From contig NZ_RBAK01000019.1 in NCBI RefSeq assembly GCF_003626595.1, forward strand, positions 30,935-94,934: a stretch of 64,000 bases of DNA, given 5' to 3'. Positions 43,633 through 50,715 of this stretch are shown here, in pieces. The notes beneath the pieces are model-generated. The model was not told the origin of the DNA. It searched no databases and saw only the letters and a program-made list of their open reading frames with translations. Source of the stretch: Micromonospora endolithica. GTDB lineage: Bacteria > Actinomycetota > Actinomycetes > Mycobacteriales > Micromonosporaceae. Made by a program: the position numbers and the translations under genes. Position 1 is the stretch's first letter; every line of letters starts with the position of its first letter.

Positions 43633-44559
43633 ATGGGAGTGACCGACCCGGCCGGGTCGCGGGTGGGCTACCGCGTGGCGGAGGCGGTGGACGAGCCCCG
43701 ACACTCGGCGCAGGTGCGGACCATGCGGGTCCGCTCGGCCTCGGCGCCGGCCGGAGACCGCACGCTCAACGAGGACCTCGTCTTCCAGGTCGGCCCGCTG
43801 GTGGGGGTGCTCGACGGGGCGACGGTTCCGGAGGGATTCGACACCGGCTGCGTGCACAGTCCGTCGTGGTACGTGCGGCACCTCGCCGCCCGGCTCGCGG
43901 TGGCGGAGGCGACCCGCCCCGCGGCCACCCTGGTCAGCAACCTGGCCGCGGCGATCCTGGCGGTCCGCGCCGACCACGGCGGTGGGTGCGACCTGGCGCA
44001 TCCGGGTGCCCTGTCGAGCACGGTCTGCCTCCTGCGGGACGGCGGCGACCAGGTGGACTGGTTGGTGCTCTGCGACAGTCCGCTGGTGCTGGACACCGGG
44101 GACCAGGTCACGGTGGTGACCGACGACCGGCTGGACGCCGCGATGGCCGACCTGCGCGCGACGGTCGAGGAGATCCCGGTCGGCGCGGGGGACCCGACCA
44201 CCCGGTTCCGGCACGCGGTGAATCTTCAGCGGCAGCGGATGAACCGGACCCACGGCTACTGGGTGGCGGCGGCGGACCCGGATGCGGCGTACCACGCGTT
44301 GACCGGGACGGTGCCCCTGCGCGGACCCGGCGCGCTCCGGCGGGCCGCGCTGCTCAGTGACGGCGTGTCGGCCGTGGTCGACCAGTTCGGGCTTCTCGAC
44401 TGGGCGGGATTGCTGGACGTGGCCACCGTCGAGGGCCCGCAGGCACTGGTCGGGCGGGTCCGCGCCGCCGAACGGGACCATGCCGACCGGCTGCGCCGGT
44501 ACAAGTCCGCCGACGACGCCTCGGTGGTCCTCTGCGAGTTCGGCGACAGCGGAGCGTGA
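43633..44559 (+). CDS. PP2C-like phosphatase-fold protein
   Basis: A 308-residue protein resembling the PPM/PP2C fold. NEDLVFQVGPLVGVLDGAT gives the metal-binding Asp (usually DGxG, here DGAT), STVCLLRDGGDQVDWLVLCDSPLVL the core strands, ALLSDGVSAVVDQFGLLDW the second metal Asp, and KSADDASVVLCEF the last. The first DG motif lacks the second Gly. It may be a protein phosphatase or an inactive relative. GGAAGGAG lies 8 bases before ATG 43633; GTG 43639 is an alternative. The GNAT gene follows but has its own promoter. Confidence 0.7.
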   Translation: MGVTDPAGSRVGYRVAEAVDEPRHSAQVRTMRVRSASAPAGDRTLNEDLVFQVGPLVGVLDGATVPEGFDTGCVHSPSWYVRHLAARLAVAEATRPAATLVSNLAAAILAVRADHGGGCDLAHPGALSSTVCLLRDGGDQVDWLVLCDSPLVLDTGDQVTVVTDDRLDAAMADLRATVEEIPVGAGDPTTRFRHAVNLQRQRMNRTHGYWVAAADPDAAYHALTGTVPLRGPGALRRAALLSDGVSAVVDQFGLLDWAGLLDVATVEGPQALVGRVRAAERDHADRLRRYKSADDASVVLCEFGDSGA

Positions 44560-44663
44560 GGCGGAACACGGCTGCCGGCCGACCGGCCCGTACCCGCCGC
44601 CGGACCGCCAGTCACCCGTCGTTGGGGTGGACTCGACCCGGTGGGCACGGCAGACTGCGGCAC

Positions 44664-45173
44664 GTGGCGAGTGTGGTCCGGTTGCAGCCGGTGGACGAGG
44701 AGAACCTGGAGCCGTTGCTCTCCGTAGCGGCGGCCGAGGCGGAGCCCGGCGACGTGATGCCGCCGGTGGAGGCTCCGGCCGGGTGGTCGCTCGCCCGCCG
44801 GGAGGCGTTCCGGGAGTTCCACCGCGCGAGCTTCGGCGGCCTGGACGGGCCGAGCCGGACCCTGATGTTCGCGATCCTGTCCGGCGGCGAGGTGGTCGGC
44901 ATGATCAGGATGACCCGGTGCGACGAGCCGGGAACGGTGGAGACCGGGATGTGGCTCGGCCGGTCCGCCCGGGGGCAGGGCATCGGCCTCGCCGCCCTGC
45001 GCGCGTTGCTGATCCAGGCGGCCGGGGCCGGCATGCGACTGGTCGTCGCGGAAACCACCGAGGACAATTTCGGGGCCCTCAAGGTGCTCGAAAAGTGCGG
45101 CGCCAAATTGCTCGAGAACGACGGCAAGGTGCGCGCCGAAATCTCCCTCGACTCGACGCCTCCGGCACTCTGA
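44664..45173 (+). CDS. GNAT-family N-acetyltransferase
   Basis: A 169-residue GNAT protein. The acetyl-CoA motif A is TGMWLGRSARGQGIGLAALRALL, followed by MRLVVAETTEDNFGALKVLEKCGAKLL, the usual motif B. It resembles RimJ/RimL-type and aminoglycoside-type enzymes, and the acceptor cannot be predicted. CAGACT lies 7 bases before GTG 44664, so it may be leaderless. Confidence 0.88.
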   Translation: MASVVRLQPVDEENLEPLLSVAAAEAEPGDVMPPVEAPAGWSLARREAFREFHRASFGGLDGPSRTLMFAILSGGEVVGMIRMTRCDEPGTVETGMWLGRSARGQGIGLAALRALLIQAAGAGMRLVVAETTEDNFGALKVLEKCGAKLLENDGKVRAEISLDSTPPAL

Positions 45174-45438
45174 GCGATTCCTGACGTAAACCGCCTTCTG
45201 GTGTTATCGCTGTTCAGGGAGGCCATGGTGTCCGAATCTCCGCTGTCCGGACCGGTTCGATGAATTCCTGGTCGCAGTTCCCGGGGCATGTTTCGTGCAT
45301 ATTCCGTCGGGTACTGCCTGCCGGGTCCGCTCACATGGGCACCTGAACGCGGGCCATTTCTGCGATTCCCCGGTGGCTGTTCTTTTCCGGCCCCGCGCCG
45401 GTCGGGTGCCGACTGCCCCGGGGAGCGAAGGAGAACCG
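45174..45438 (+). promoter_or_regulatory. Upstream region of the gas-vesicle operon
   Basis: 265 bases with lower GC than the flanking genes and no supported gene. It must hold the promoter of the gas-vesicle operon. I could not place a -10/-35 pair with confidence. Confidence 0.4.
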
Positions 45439-45894
45439 ATGAACAGCGGAGCACGGATCGGGGTCGCGGTGGGTGTCGGCTACCTGCTCGGACGCCGGCG
45501 CAAGCTGCGGAAGGCACTGGTGCTCGCTGCCGCCGTCGCGGCCGGTCGGGCCAGCCAGAACCCGGGCGGGCTGACCGGCCTGGGGTCACGGCTGTTGCAG
45601 TCGTCGCCGCAGTTGAGCAACCTCAGCCGGCTCGGTGGGCCCCTGGTGTCGGCCTCGAAGAACGCCGCCACCGCCGCCGCCGGCAGCGGGATCGACGCGG
45701 TGAGCGGCAGGCTGCGCGGCTCCGCGGACTCGCTACGCCGCCGGGGCGGATCGGGCCGGTCCCCGGACCGGCCCGACGACGATCACCCCGACAACGACCA
45801 GGCAGACGACGACCAGGCAACCAACGACCAGCCGGAAGGCAGCCGGTCGAACGGCGGCCGGCCTGCGAACGGCGACCAGCGGCGGGGGCGGTGA
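45439..45894 (+). CDS. Gas-vesicle operon leader protein, GvpY-like
   Basis: A 151-residue protein at the head of the gvp operon. An N-terminal glycine-rich hydrophobic segment (IGVAVGVGYLLGRRRK...LVLAAAVAAGRA) is followed by a hydrophilic tail with an Asp/Asn/Gln-rich end (DDDHPDNDQADDDQATNDQ). It resembles the short membrane-type protein gvpY found in Streptomyces gas-vesicle clusters by position and shape only. GAAGGAG lies 5 bases before the ATG. Its stop overlaps the next possible start (GTGA). Confidence 0.6.
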   Translation: MNSGARIGVAVGVGYLLGRRRKLRKALVLAAAVAAGRASQNPGGLTGLGSRLLQSSPQLSNLSRLGGPLVSASKNAATAAAGSGIDAVSGRLRGSADSLRRRGGSGRSPDRPDDDHPDNDQADDDQATNDQPEGSRSNGGRPANGDQRRGR

Positions 45895-45896
45895 GC

Positions 45897-47093
45897 ATGG
45901 CACCGGAGACGGGTGGCCTCGGTGGAAAGGTCCGCACGCAGCTCGCCGGCGAGGTGCGCAACCTGGCCGAGGCGATCGGCGAACGCGCCGTCCAGGCGGT
46001 GACCGACCGGATCACCGGCGCCACCGGGCGGCTCAGTGAGTACGCCAAGCAGGGCGGTGGACCCGGGTTGATCTCCGCGGCGACCGGCGCGCAGAAGCTC
46101 GCCGAGGGTGGCTCACCGATGAAGGCGATGTTCCATGCCGGAGTGGCCGGCGGTAAGGAGAGGGTGATGGCGGCCTTCGGCGGCGGCAAGAGCGGCAGGG
46201 GCGGCAAGAGCGGCGGCGGTGGCAAGAAGATGAAGGTCACCAACATCGTGGAGACGATCGAGGTCGGCGTTCCGGTCCGGGTCGCGTACAACCAGTGGAC
46301 CCAGTTCGGTGACTTCCCGAGCTTCATGAAGAAGGTCGAACAGGCCGAGAACGACTCGGACGAGAAAATGACCTGGAAGGCGCAGGTCCTCTGGTCGCAC
46401 CGGACCTGGGAGTCGACGATCGTCCGGCAGATCCCGGACCGGTTGATCCACTGGCGGTCCAAGGGCGAGAAGGGCTCGGTCGACGGCACGGTCAGCTTCC
46501 ACGAGCTGACGCCGGACCTCACCCGAATCCTGGTCGTGCTGGAGTACCACCCGCAGGGACTTTTCGAGCACACCGGCAACCTGTGGCGTGCCCAGGGACG
46601 GCGGGTGCGGCTGGAGCTGAAGCACTTCGTGCGGCACGTGATGACCACGACCGTGCTCGACCCCGAGTCGGTCGAGGGCTGGCGCGGCGAGATCGAGGAC
46701 TCGCAGGTGGTCAAGGACCACGACACCGCCGTCCGCGAGGAGCGGGAGGCCGGGGAGCGCGAGGAACCGGCCGAGGAGTCCGCCGGGGGCGGGCGCCGCC
46801 GGCCACCCACCCGCCGCCGTCCTCCCGAGGAGGAGGAGTACGACGCCTACCACGACGGCGAGGACTTCGACGAGGGGTACGACGAGGAGGAGTTCGAGGA
46901 GGAGCCGCCTCCGCCGCCGCGCCGCCGTGCCCCGGAGCGGGCCCGCCGTCCCCAGCCCCGCCCCGAGCGGGAGCAACGTCCGGAGCGGGAGCCCCGCGAG
47001 GAGTCGCAGCGCCCCCGCCCGGCGGTCCGTCGCGCTCCGGACGCGCCCCGCCGCCCGGTGGTGCGCCGTCGACGGGAGGACCGCGAGGAATGA
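45897..47093 (+). CDS. SRPBCC-domain gas-vesicle-associated protein with charged C-terminal tail
   Basis: A 398-residue protein. An N-terminal helical part is followed by a SRPBCC (Polyketide_cyc-like) domain at about 113-260 (VETIEVGVPVRVAYNQWTQFGDFPSFMKKVEQ, IHWRSKGEKGSVDGTVSFHEL). The last 130 residues are low complexity: an acidic block (EEEEYDAYHDGEDFDEGYDE), a Pro run, then Arg/Pro/Glu repeats. It occupies the position of gvpZ/gvpQ-like genes of other actinobacterial clusters. ATG 45897 or GTG 45891 may be the start. The stop overlaps the gvpA start (ATGA). Confidence 0.75.
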   Translation: MAPETGGLGGKVRTQLAGEVRNLAEAIGERAVQAVTDRITGATGRLSEYAKQGGGPGLISAATGAQKLAEGGSPMKAMFHAGVAGGKERVMAAFGGGKSGRGGKSGGGGKKMKVTNIVETIEVGVPVRVAYNQWTQFGDFPSFMKKVEQAENDSDEKMTWKAQVLWSHRTWESTIVRQIPDRLIHWRSKGEKGSVDGTVSFHELTPDLTRILVVLEYHPQGLFEHTGNLWRAQGRRVRLELKHFVRHVMTTTVLDPESVEGWRGEIEDSQVVKDHDTAVREEREAGEREEPAEESAGGGRRRPPTRRRPPEEEEYDAYHDGEDFDEGYDEEEFEEEPPPPPRRRAPERARRPQPRPEREQRPEREPREESQRPRPAVRRAPDAPRRPVVRRRREDREE

Positions 47094-47530
47094 GCGTCGC
47101 GGCGAACGCGGGTCCGGCCGACGGCGGGGCCCTGGAGCGCGGTGGCGCCACGTCCGGGCTCGCCGACGTGGTGGAAACGGTCCTGGACAAGGGCGTGGTG
47201 ATCGACGCCCAGGTCACCGTCGGCGTGGTCGGCATTCCGCTGGTCGAGATCAACGCCCGGGTGGTGGTGTCGAGCATCGAGACGTACCTGAAGTTCGCCG
47301 AGATGACCGACCGGCTGGACCTCTCGGCCGACGCGGAAGGGGGACTGGCCGGGTTGGTCGGTGAGGTGACCGGCGCGGCCCGGGAGGTCACCGCCGGCCT
47401 CGGCGACACGGTGGGGGGTGCCACCCGCCAGGTGGGTGGCACCGCCCGGGAGCTGGGACGGACCACCGGTGACGTGGTGGACGACGCGACCGGGGCGGTC
47501 CGGGACCGACCCCGCCGACGGGAGCGCTGA
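47090..47530 (+). CDS. gvpA: Gas vesicle structural protein GvpA
   Basis: A 146-residue GvpA-family protein. The core LADVVETVLDKGVVIDAQVTVGVVGIPLVEINARVVVSSIETYLKFAE is the small hydrophobic subunit that forms the vesicle shell, with MTDRLDLSAD after it as in Streptomyces GvpA. The tail is longer than in cyanobacterial GvpA, again as in Streptomyces. Coupled to the SRPBCC gene by an ATGA overlap. Two related proteins (GvpJ and GvpS) are encoded downstream. Confidence 0.85.
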   Translation: MSVAANAGPADGGALERGGATSGLADVVETVLDKGVVIDAQVTVGVVGIPLVEINARVVVSSIETYLKFAEMTDRLDLSADAEGGLAGLVGEVTGAAREVTAGLGDTVGGATRQVGGTARELGRTTGDVVDDATGAVRDRPRRRER

Positions 47531-47531
47531 G

Positions 47532-48284
47532 ATGGCCGACAACGGACTGTTCGTGTACGGCATCGTGCCGTCCGACGTGGAGCCGACCTCCGACGCCGAG
47601 GGGGTCGGCGACCCGCCGGCCGAGGTGACCGTCGTCCGGCGGGGTGACCTCGCCGCACTGGTCAGCGAGGTGGGGCTGGGGGAGCCGCTGGGACGGCCGG
47701 CGGACCTGACCGCGTACCAGGAACTGCTGGACGGCACGGCGGCGGTCGCGCCGGTGCTGCCGGTGCGGTTCGGGACGGTGGTCACCGGGCCGGACGCGGT
47801 GGCCGACCTGCTCGACGCGCACCACGACCGGTTCGCCGAGGCCCTCGACGAGTACGAGGGCCGGCTCCAGTACACCCTGCACGGCCGCTTCGACGAGCAG
47901 GCTTTGATCCGCGCGGTGCTCGCCGACAACCCGGCCGCCGCCGAGCTGGCCGGGCAGGTGCGGGGACGTCCGGAGCAGGCGAGCCGGGAACAGCGGATCC
48001 GGCTGGGCGAGATCATCAGCCAGGCGGTGGAGCTGCGTCGCGAGACGGAGAACCGGGAGCTGGTGGACGCGCTGGCCGGCACGTCGGTGGCGAACGCGGT
48101 ACGCCCGCCGAGCAGCGAGCTGGACTCGGTGCACGTCGCGTTCCTGGTGGACGGCGACCGGGAGGACGAGTTCGTCGACGCGGCGGAGGAGTTCGCCCGG
48201 CAGCGGATCGGTCTGATGCGGCTCCGCCTGCTCGGCCCGCTGGCCCCGTACGACTTCGTCAGCGCCCACCAACTGGCGGGCTGA
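47532..48284 (+). CDS. gvpF: Gas vesicle protein GvpF
   Basis: A 250-residue GvpF/GvpL-family protein. FVYGIVPSD at the start, AYQELLDGTAAVAPVLPVRFGTVV in the middle and DSVHVAFLVDGDREDEFVDAAEEFARQRIGLMRLRLLGPLAPYDFV at the end are family signatures. GvpF is a minor structural or assembly protein that binds GvpA. Next gene starts 4 bases later. I assign F rather than L by position between gvpA and gvpG. Confidence 0.88.
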   Translation: MADNGLFVYGIVPSDVEPTSDAEGVGDPPAEVTVVRRGDLAALVSEVGLGEPLGRPADLTAYQELLDGTAAVAPVLPVRFGTVVTGPDAVADLLDAHHDRFAEALDEYEGRLQYTLHGRFDEQALIRAVLADNPAAAELAGQVRGRPEQASREQRIRLGEIISQAVELRRETENRELVDALAGTSVANAVRPPSSELDSVHVAFLVDGDREDEFVDAAEEFARQRIGLMRLRLLGPLAPYDFVSAHQLAG

Positions 48285-48287
48285 GCG

Positions 48288-48554
48288 GTGGATCTCCTGT
48301 GGGCGCTGCTGACCCTGCCGTACGCGCCGGTGCGGGGGCTGACCGCGGTGGTCAAGGTGGTCGCCCGGGAGGCCGAGTCGCGGCAGCTGGACCCGGCCAC
48401 GGTCCGCCGGGAGCTGGAGGAACTGGACGCCGCGGCGGCGGCCGGCGAGATCAGCCCCGCCGAGCGGGACCGCGGCCAGCAGCGGGTGCTGGACCGGCTG
48501 ACCGGTGCGGGGGGAGGTGGGCCAGGTGGCGGAGCTGAGCCGCGGCGGCGCTGA
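48288..48554 (+). CDS. gvpG: Gas vesicle protein GvpG
   Basis: An 88-residue protein: DLLWALLTLPYAPVRGLTAVVKVVAREAESRQLDPATVRRELEELDAAAAAGEISPAERD is the GvpG pattern, a short hydrophobic start followed by coiled-coil-like helices. GvpG is an assembly factor. Its 3' end overlaps the gvpO start by about 29 bases. Confidence 0.85.
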   Translation: MDLLWALLTLPYAPVRGLTAVVKVVAREAESRQLDPATVRRELEELDAAAAAGEISPAERDRGQQRVLDRLTGAGGGGPGGGAEPRRR

Positions 48555-48870
48555 GCCGCGCCCCGACGGAGGGGACGACGACCGGTACGACGACGAGGAC
48601 GAGTACCTGGAGCCGGTGTCGGCGGCCGAGGCGGCCCGGGCCGGGTTGCGGCAGCTCGTCGAGCTGACCGGCCGGGACCCGGTGGGCACCACCTCGCTGA
48701 CCTCGGTGCGGGACGGCTGGGTGGTCGGGGTGGAGCTGGTCGAGGACCACCGCATCCCCGCCTCCACCGACCTGCTCGGGCTGTACGAGGTGGAGCTGGA
48801 CGTCGAGGGCGGGCTGCTCGGCTACCGCCGGGTGCGCCGCTACCAACGCGGGAAGGGCGAGGTGGGTTGA
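48526..48870 (+). CDS. gvpO: Gas vesicle protein GvpO
   Basis: A 114-residue GvpO-family protein with an acidic N-terminus (DDDRYDDEDEYLE) and the family core AARAGLRQLVELTGRDPVGTTSL, DGWVVGVELVEDHRIPASTDLLGLYEVELDVEGGLLGYRRVRRY. The start is one of several GTG codons (48505, 48517 or 48526); GGAGG is best placed for 48526. Known to be required for vesicle formation in haloarchaea and Streptomyces-type clusters. Confidence 0.82.
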   Translation: MAELSRGGAEPRPDGGDDDRYDDEDEYLEPVSAAEAARAGLRQLVELTGRDPVGTTSLTSVRDGWVVGVELVEDHRIPASTDLLGLYEVELDVEGGLLGYRRVRRYQRGKGEVG

Positions 48871-48871
48871 G

Positions 48872-49237
48872 GTGTCGGCGCAGCCGTCGGTGGTGCAGAA
48901 CTCCGGGCAGGTGCTACCCGCCGGACACGAGCCGGCGAACCTCGGCGACATCCTGGAGCGGGTGCTCGACCGGGGCATCGTGATCGCCGGGGACATCCGG
49001 GTGAGCCTGCTCGACATCGAGCTGCTGACGCTCAAGCTGCGGTTGGTCATCGCCTCGGTGGACACCGCACGGCAGATCGGCATCGACTGGTGGGAGCACG
49101 ACCCGTGGCTCAGCTCCCGGGCCCGCCCGCCGGTGGAGCCGGGGCCCCGGGACCCCGAGCAGGTGGAGGCGGAGCGCCGGCCCCGGGTGGCCCGGCGGGC
49201 CGCCGCGAGGGAGGAGTGGGATGAGTGCGACGGCTGA
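48872..49237 (+). CDS. gvpJ: Gas vesicle protein GvpJ (GvpA family)
   Basis: A 121-residue GvpA-family minor protein. LGDILERVLDRGIVIAGDIRVSLLDIELLTLKLRLVIASVDTARQIGIDWWEHDPWLSS is closest to GvpJ. The tail is Arg/Pro/Glu-rich. The stop overlaps gvpL by 17 bases. GTG start one base after the gvpO stop. Confidence 0.85.
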   Translation: MSAQPSVVQNSGQVLPAGHEPANLGDILERVLDRGIVIAGDIRVSLLDIELLTLKLRLVIASVDTARQIGIDWWEHDPWLSSRARPPVEPGPRDPEQVEAERRPRVARRAAAREEWDECDG

Positions 49238-50087
49238 ACCTCGGACCACCGGCGGCGACCCGGGTACGGGTGCCTGGCTGCACGGCGTGGTCCGGGAGGT
49301 GACGCCGGCGGCGTTGGCCGTGACGGCCGGCCTGGACGGCGTACCGGTCCGCGTGGTGCGCGCCGCCGGCCTGGCCGCCGTCGTCAGTGGCGTGTCGCTG
49401 AGCGGGTACGGCGAGGAGGCGATGCGCCGCAACCTGGAGGACCTGGCGTGGCTGGAGCGGACCGCGCGGGTGCACCACGCGGTGGTCGACGGGCTGTCCC
49501 GCGCCGGTGCGGTGGTGCCGGCCCGGCTGGCCACCGTGCACCGGGACGACGACCATCTCGCCCGGGTGCTGGTCGAACGGTGTGCCGAGCTGACCGCCAC
49601 CCTGGACCGGCTCGACGGCCGCGAGGAGTGGGGTGTCAAGGGCTACCTGGTGCCCGGCGCGACGCCCCGCGCCGAGGCCGCGCCGAGCGGGGGCGGCGGG
49701 GCCGGTGCGGCGTACCTGCGGCGACGACGGGCCCAGTTGACCGCCCGCGACGAGGGGCAGCGGGTCGCCGCCGAGGCCGCCGCCGCCGTGCACGACGCGC
49801 TGACCGGGTACGCCGTGGCCGCCCGCCGGCACGCGCCGCAGGACCGCCGGCTCTCCGGCGCGGCGACCGCGATGGTGCTCAACGGCGCGTACCTGCTCGA
49901 CTCCACCGGCGTGGACGGCTTCGCCGCCCTGCTGCGTACGCTCGGCGACCGGCACCCGGAGATCCGGCTGGAGCCGACCGGCCCGTGGCCCGCGTACTCC
50001 TTCGTGGCGGAGGAACCCACGACGGAGCCGGCGCATCCGGTCCGGGAGCCGGCCGCGGACGCGGCGCGGGGGCCGGCGTGGCGGTGA
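49221..50087 (+). CDS. gvpL: Gas vesicle protein GvpL (GvpL/GvpF family)
   Basis: A 288-residue protein of the GvpL/GvpF family: AWLHGVVREV at the start, LEDLAWLERTARVHHAVVDGLSRAGAVVPARLATVH, GVKGYLV, and LNGAYLLDSTGVDGFAALLRTLGDRHPEIRLEPTGPWPAYSFV at the end. Paralogous to GvpF earlier in the operon. Starts within the end of gvpJ (17-base overlap) and overlaps gvpS at its own end. Confidence 0.87.
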   Translation: MSATAEPRTTGGDPGTGAWLHGVVREVTPAALAVTAGLDGVPVRVVRAAGLAAVVSGVSLSGYGEEAMRRNLEDLAWLERTARVHHAVVDGLSRAGAVVPARLATVHRDDDHLARVLVERCAELTATLDRLDGREEWGVKGYLVPGATPRAEAAPSGGGGAGAAYLRRRRAQLTARDEGQRVAAEAAAAVHDALTGYAVAARRHAPQDRRLSGAATAMVLNGAYLLDSTGVDGFAALLRTLGDRHPEIRLEPTGPWPAYSFVAEEPTTEPAHPVREPAADAARGPAWR

Positions 50088-50362
50088 CCGCGCTCGCGCC
50101 GAGCAGCGCGGACGACCCGCTGGCGGCCCGGCCGGTGTCCCTGGTCGACCTGCTCGACCGGGTGCTCGCCACCGGCGTGGTGATCTCCGGCGACATCACC
50201 CTGTCGATCGCGGACGTCGACCTGGTACGCGTCTCGCTGCGCGCCCTGGTCGCCTCGGTCGGCGCGCTGGCCGCGCCCGAGCTGCCCACGCTTCCCACCG
50301 CACCCGAGCTGACCGCCGGGCAGCCCGAGCGGCCCGGTGCGATCAAGGGACGGCCGGCGTGA
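50078..50362 (+). CDS. gvpS: Gas vesicle protein GvpS (GvpA family)
   Basis: A 94-residue GvpA-family protein: VSLVDLLDRVLATGVVISGDITLSIADVDLVRVSLRALVASVGAL. Shorter than GvpA and GvpJ, and placed as gvpS is in Streptomyces (between gvpL and gvpK). GTG 50078 or GTG 50084 is the start; the second overlaps the gvpL stop (GTGA). Confidence 0.8.
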   Translation: MAVTALAPSSADDPLAARPVSLVDLLDRVLATGVVISGDITLSIADVDLVRVSLRALVASVGALAAPELPTLPTAPELTAGQPERPGAIKGRPA

Positions 50363-50712
50363 CCGGCCGGGACGAGGCGGCGGATCTGGTCGCCGCGCTC
50401 GGCGCGCCGGCGTGGCAGGCGCTGCGGGTGACGCCGCTGGACCGGCGGGTCGCCGTCGACCGGGACTCCGTCGAGCGGGGCCTGGCCAGCCTGGTGCTGA
50501 CCGTGGTCGAGCTGCTGCGACAGCTGATGGAACGGCAGGCGCTGCGCCGGGTCGACCTGGGTGACCTCACCGAGGAGCAGATCGAGGGGATCGGCACCAC
50601 GCTGATGGCGTTGGAGGAGCAGATGGCGCTGCTCCGTGACCACTTCGGGCTGTCACCCGAGGATCTGAACATCGACCTCGGTCCGCTCGGCCCCCTGCTG
50701 CCCACCGACTGA
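50359..50712 (+). CDS. gvpK: Gas vesicle protein GvpK
   Basis: A 117-residue GvpK protein: VDRDSVERGLASLVLTVVELLRQLMERQALRRVDLGDLTEEQIEGIGTTLMALEEQMALLRDHFGLSPEDLNIDLGPLGPLL is the family core nearly unchanged. It closes the operon and overlaps gvpS (GTGA). The convergent AAA ATPase gene ends 3 bases after its stop. Confidence 0.92.
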   Translation: MTGRDEAADLVAALGAPAWQALRVTPLDRRVAVDRDSVERGLASLVLTVVELLRQLMERQALRRVDLGDLTEEQIEGIGTTLMALEEQMALLRDHFGLSPEDLNIDLGPLGPLLPTD

Positions 50713-50715
50713 GGA

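Noticed and set aside
45439..50712. gvpN or gvpC in the gas-vesicle operon
   Set aside because: No MoxR-like ATPase or GvpC repeat protein is encoded on either strand of the operon.
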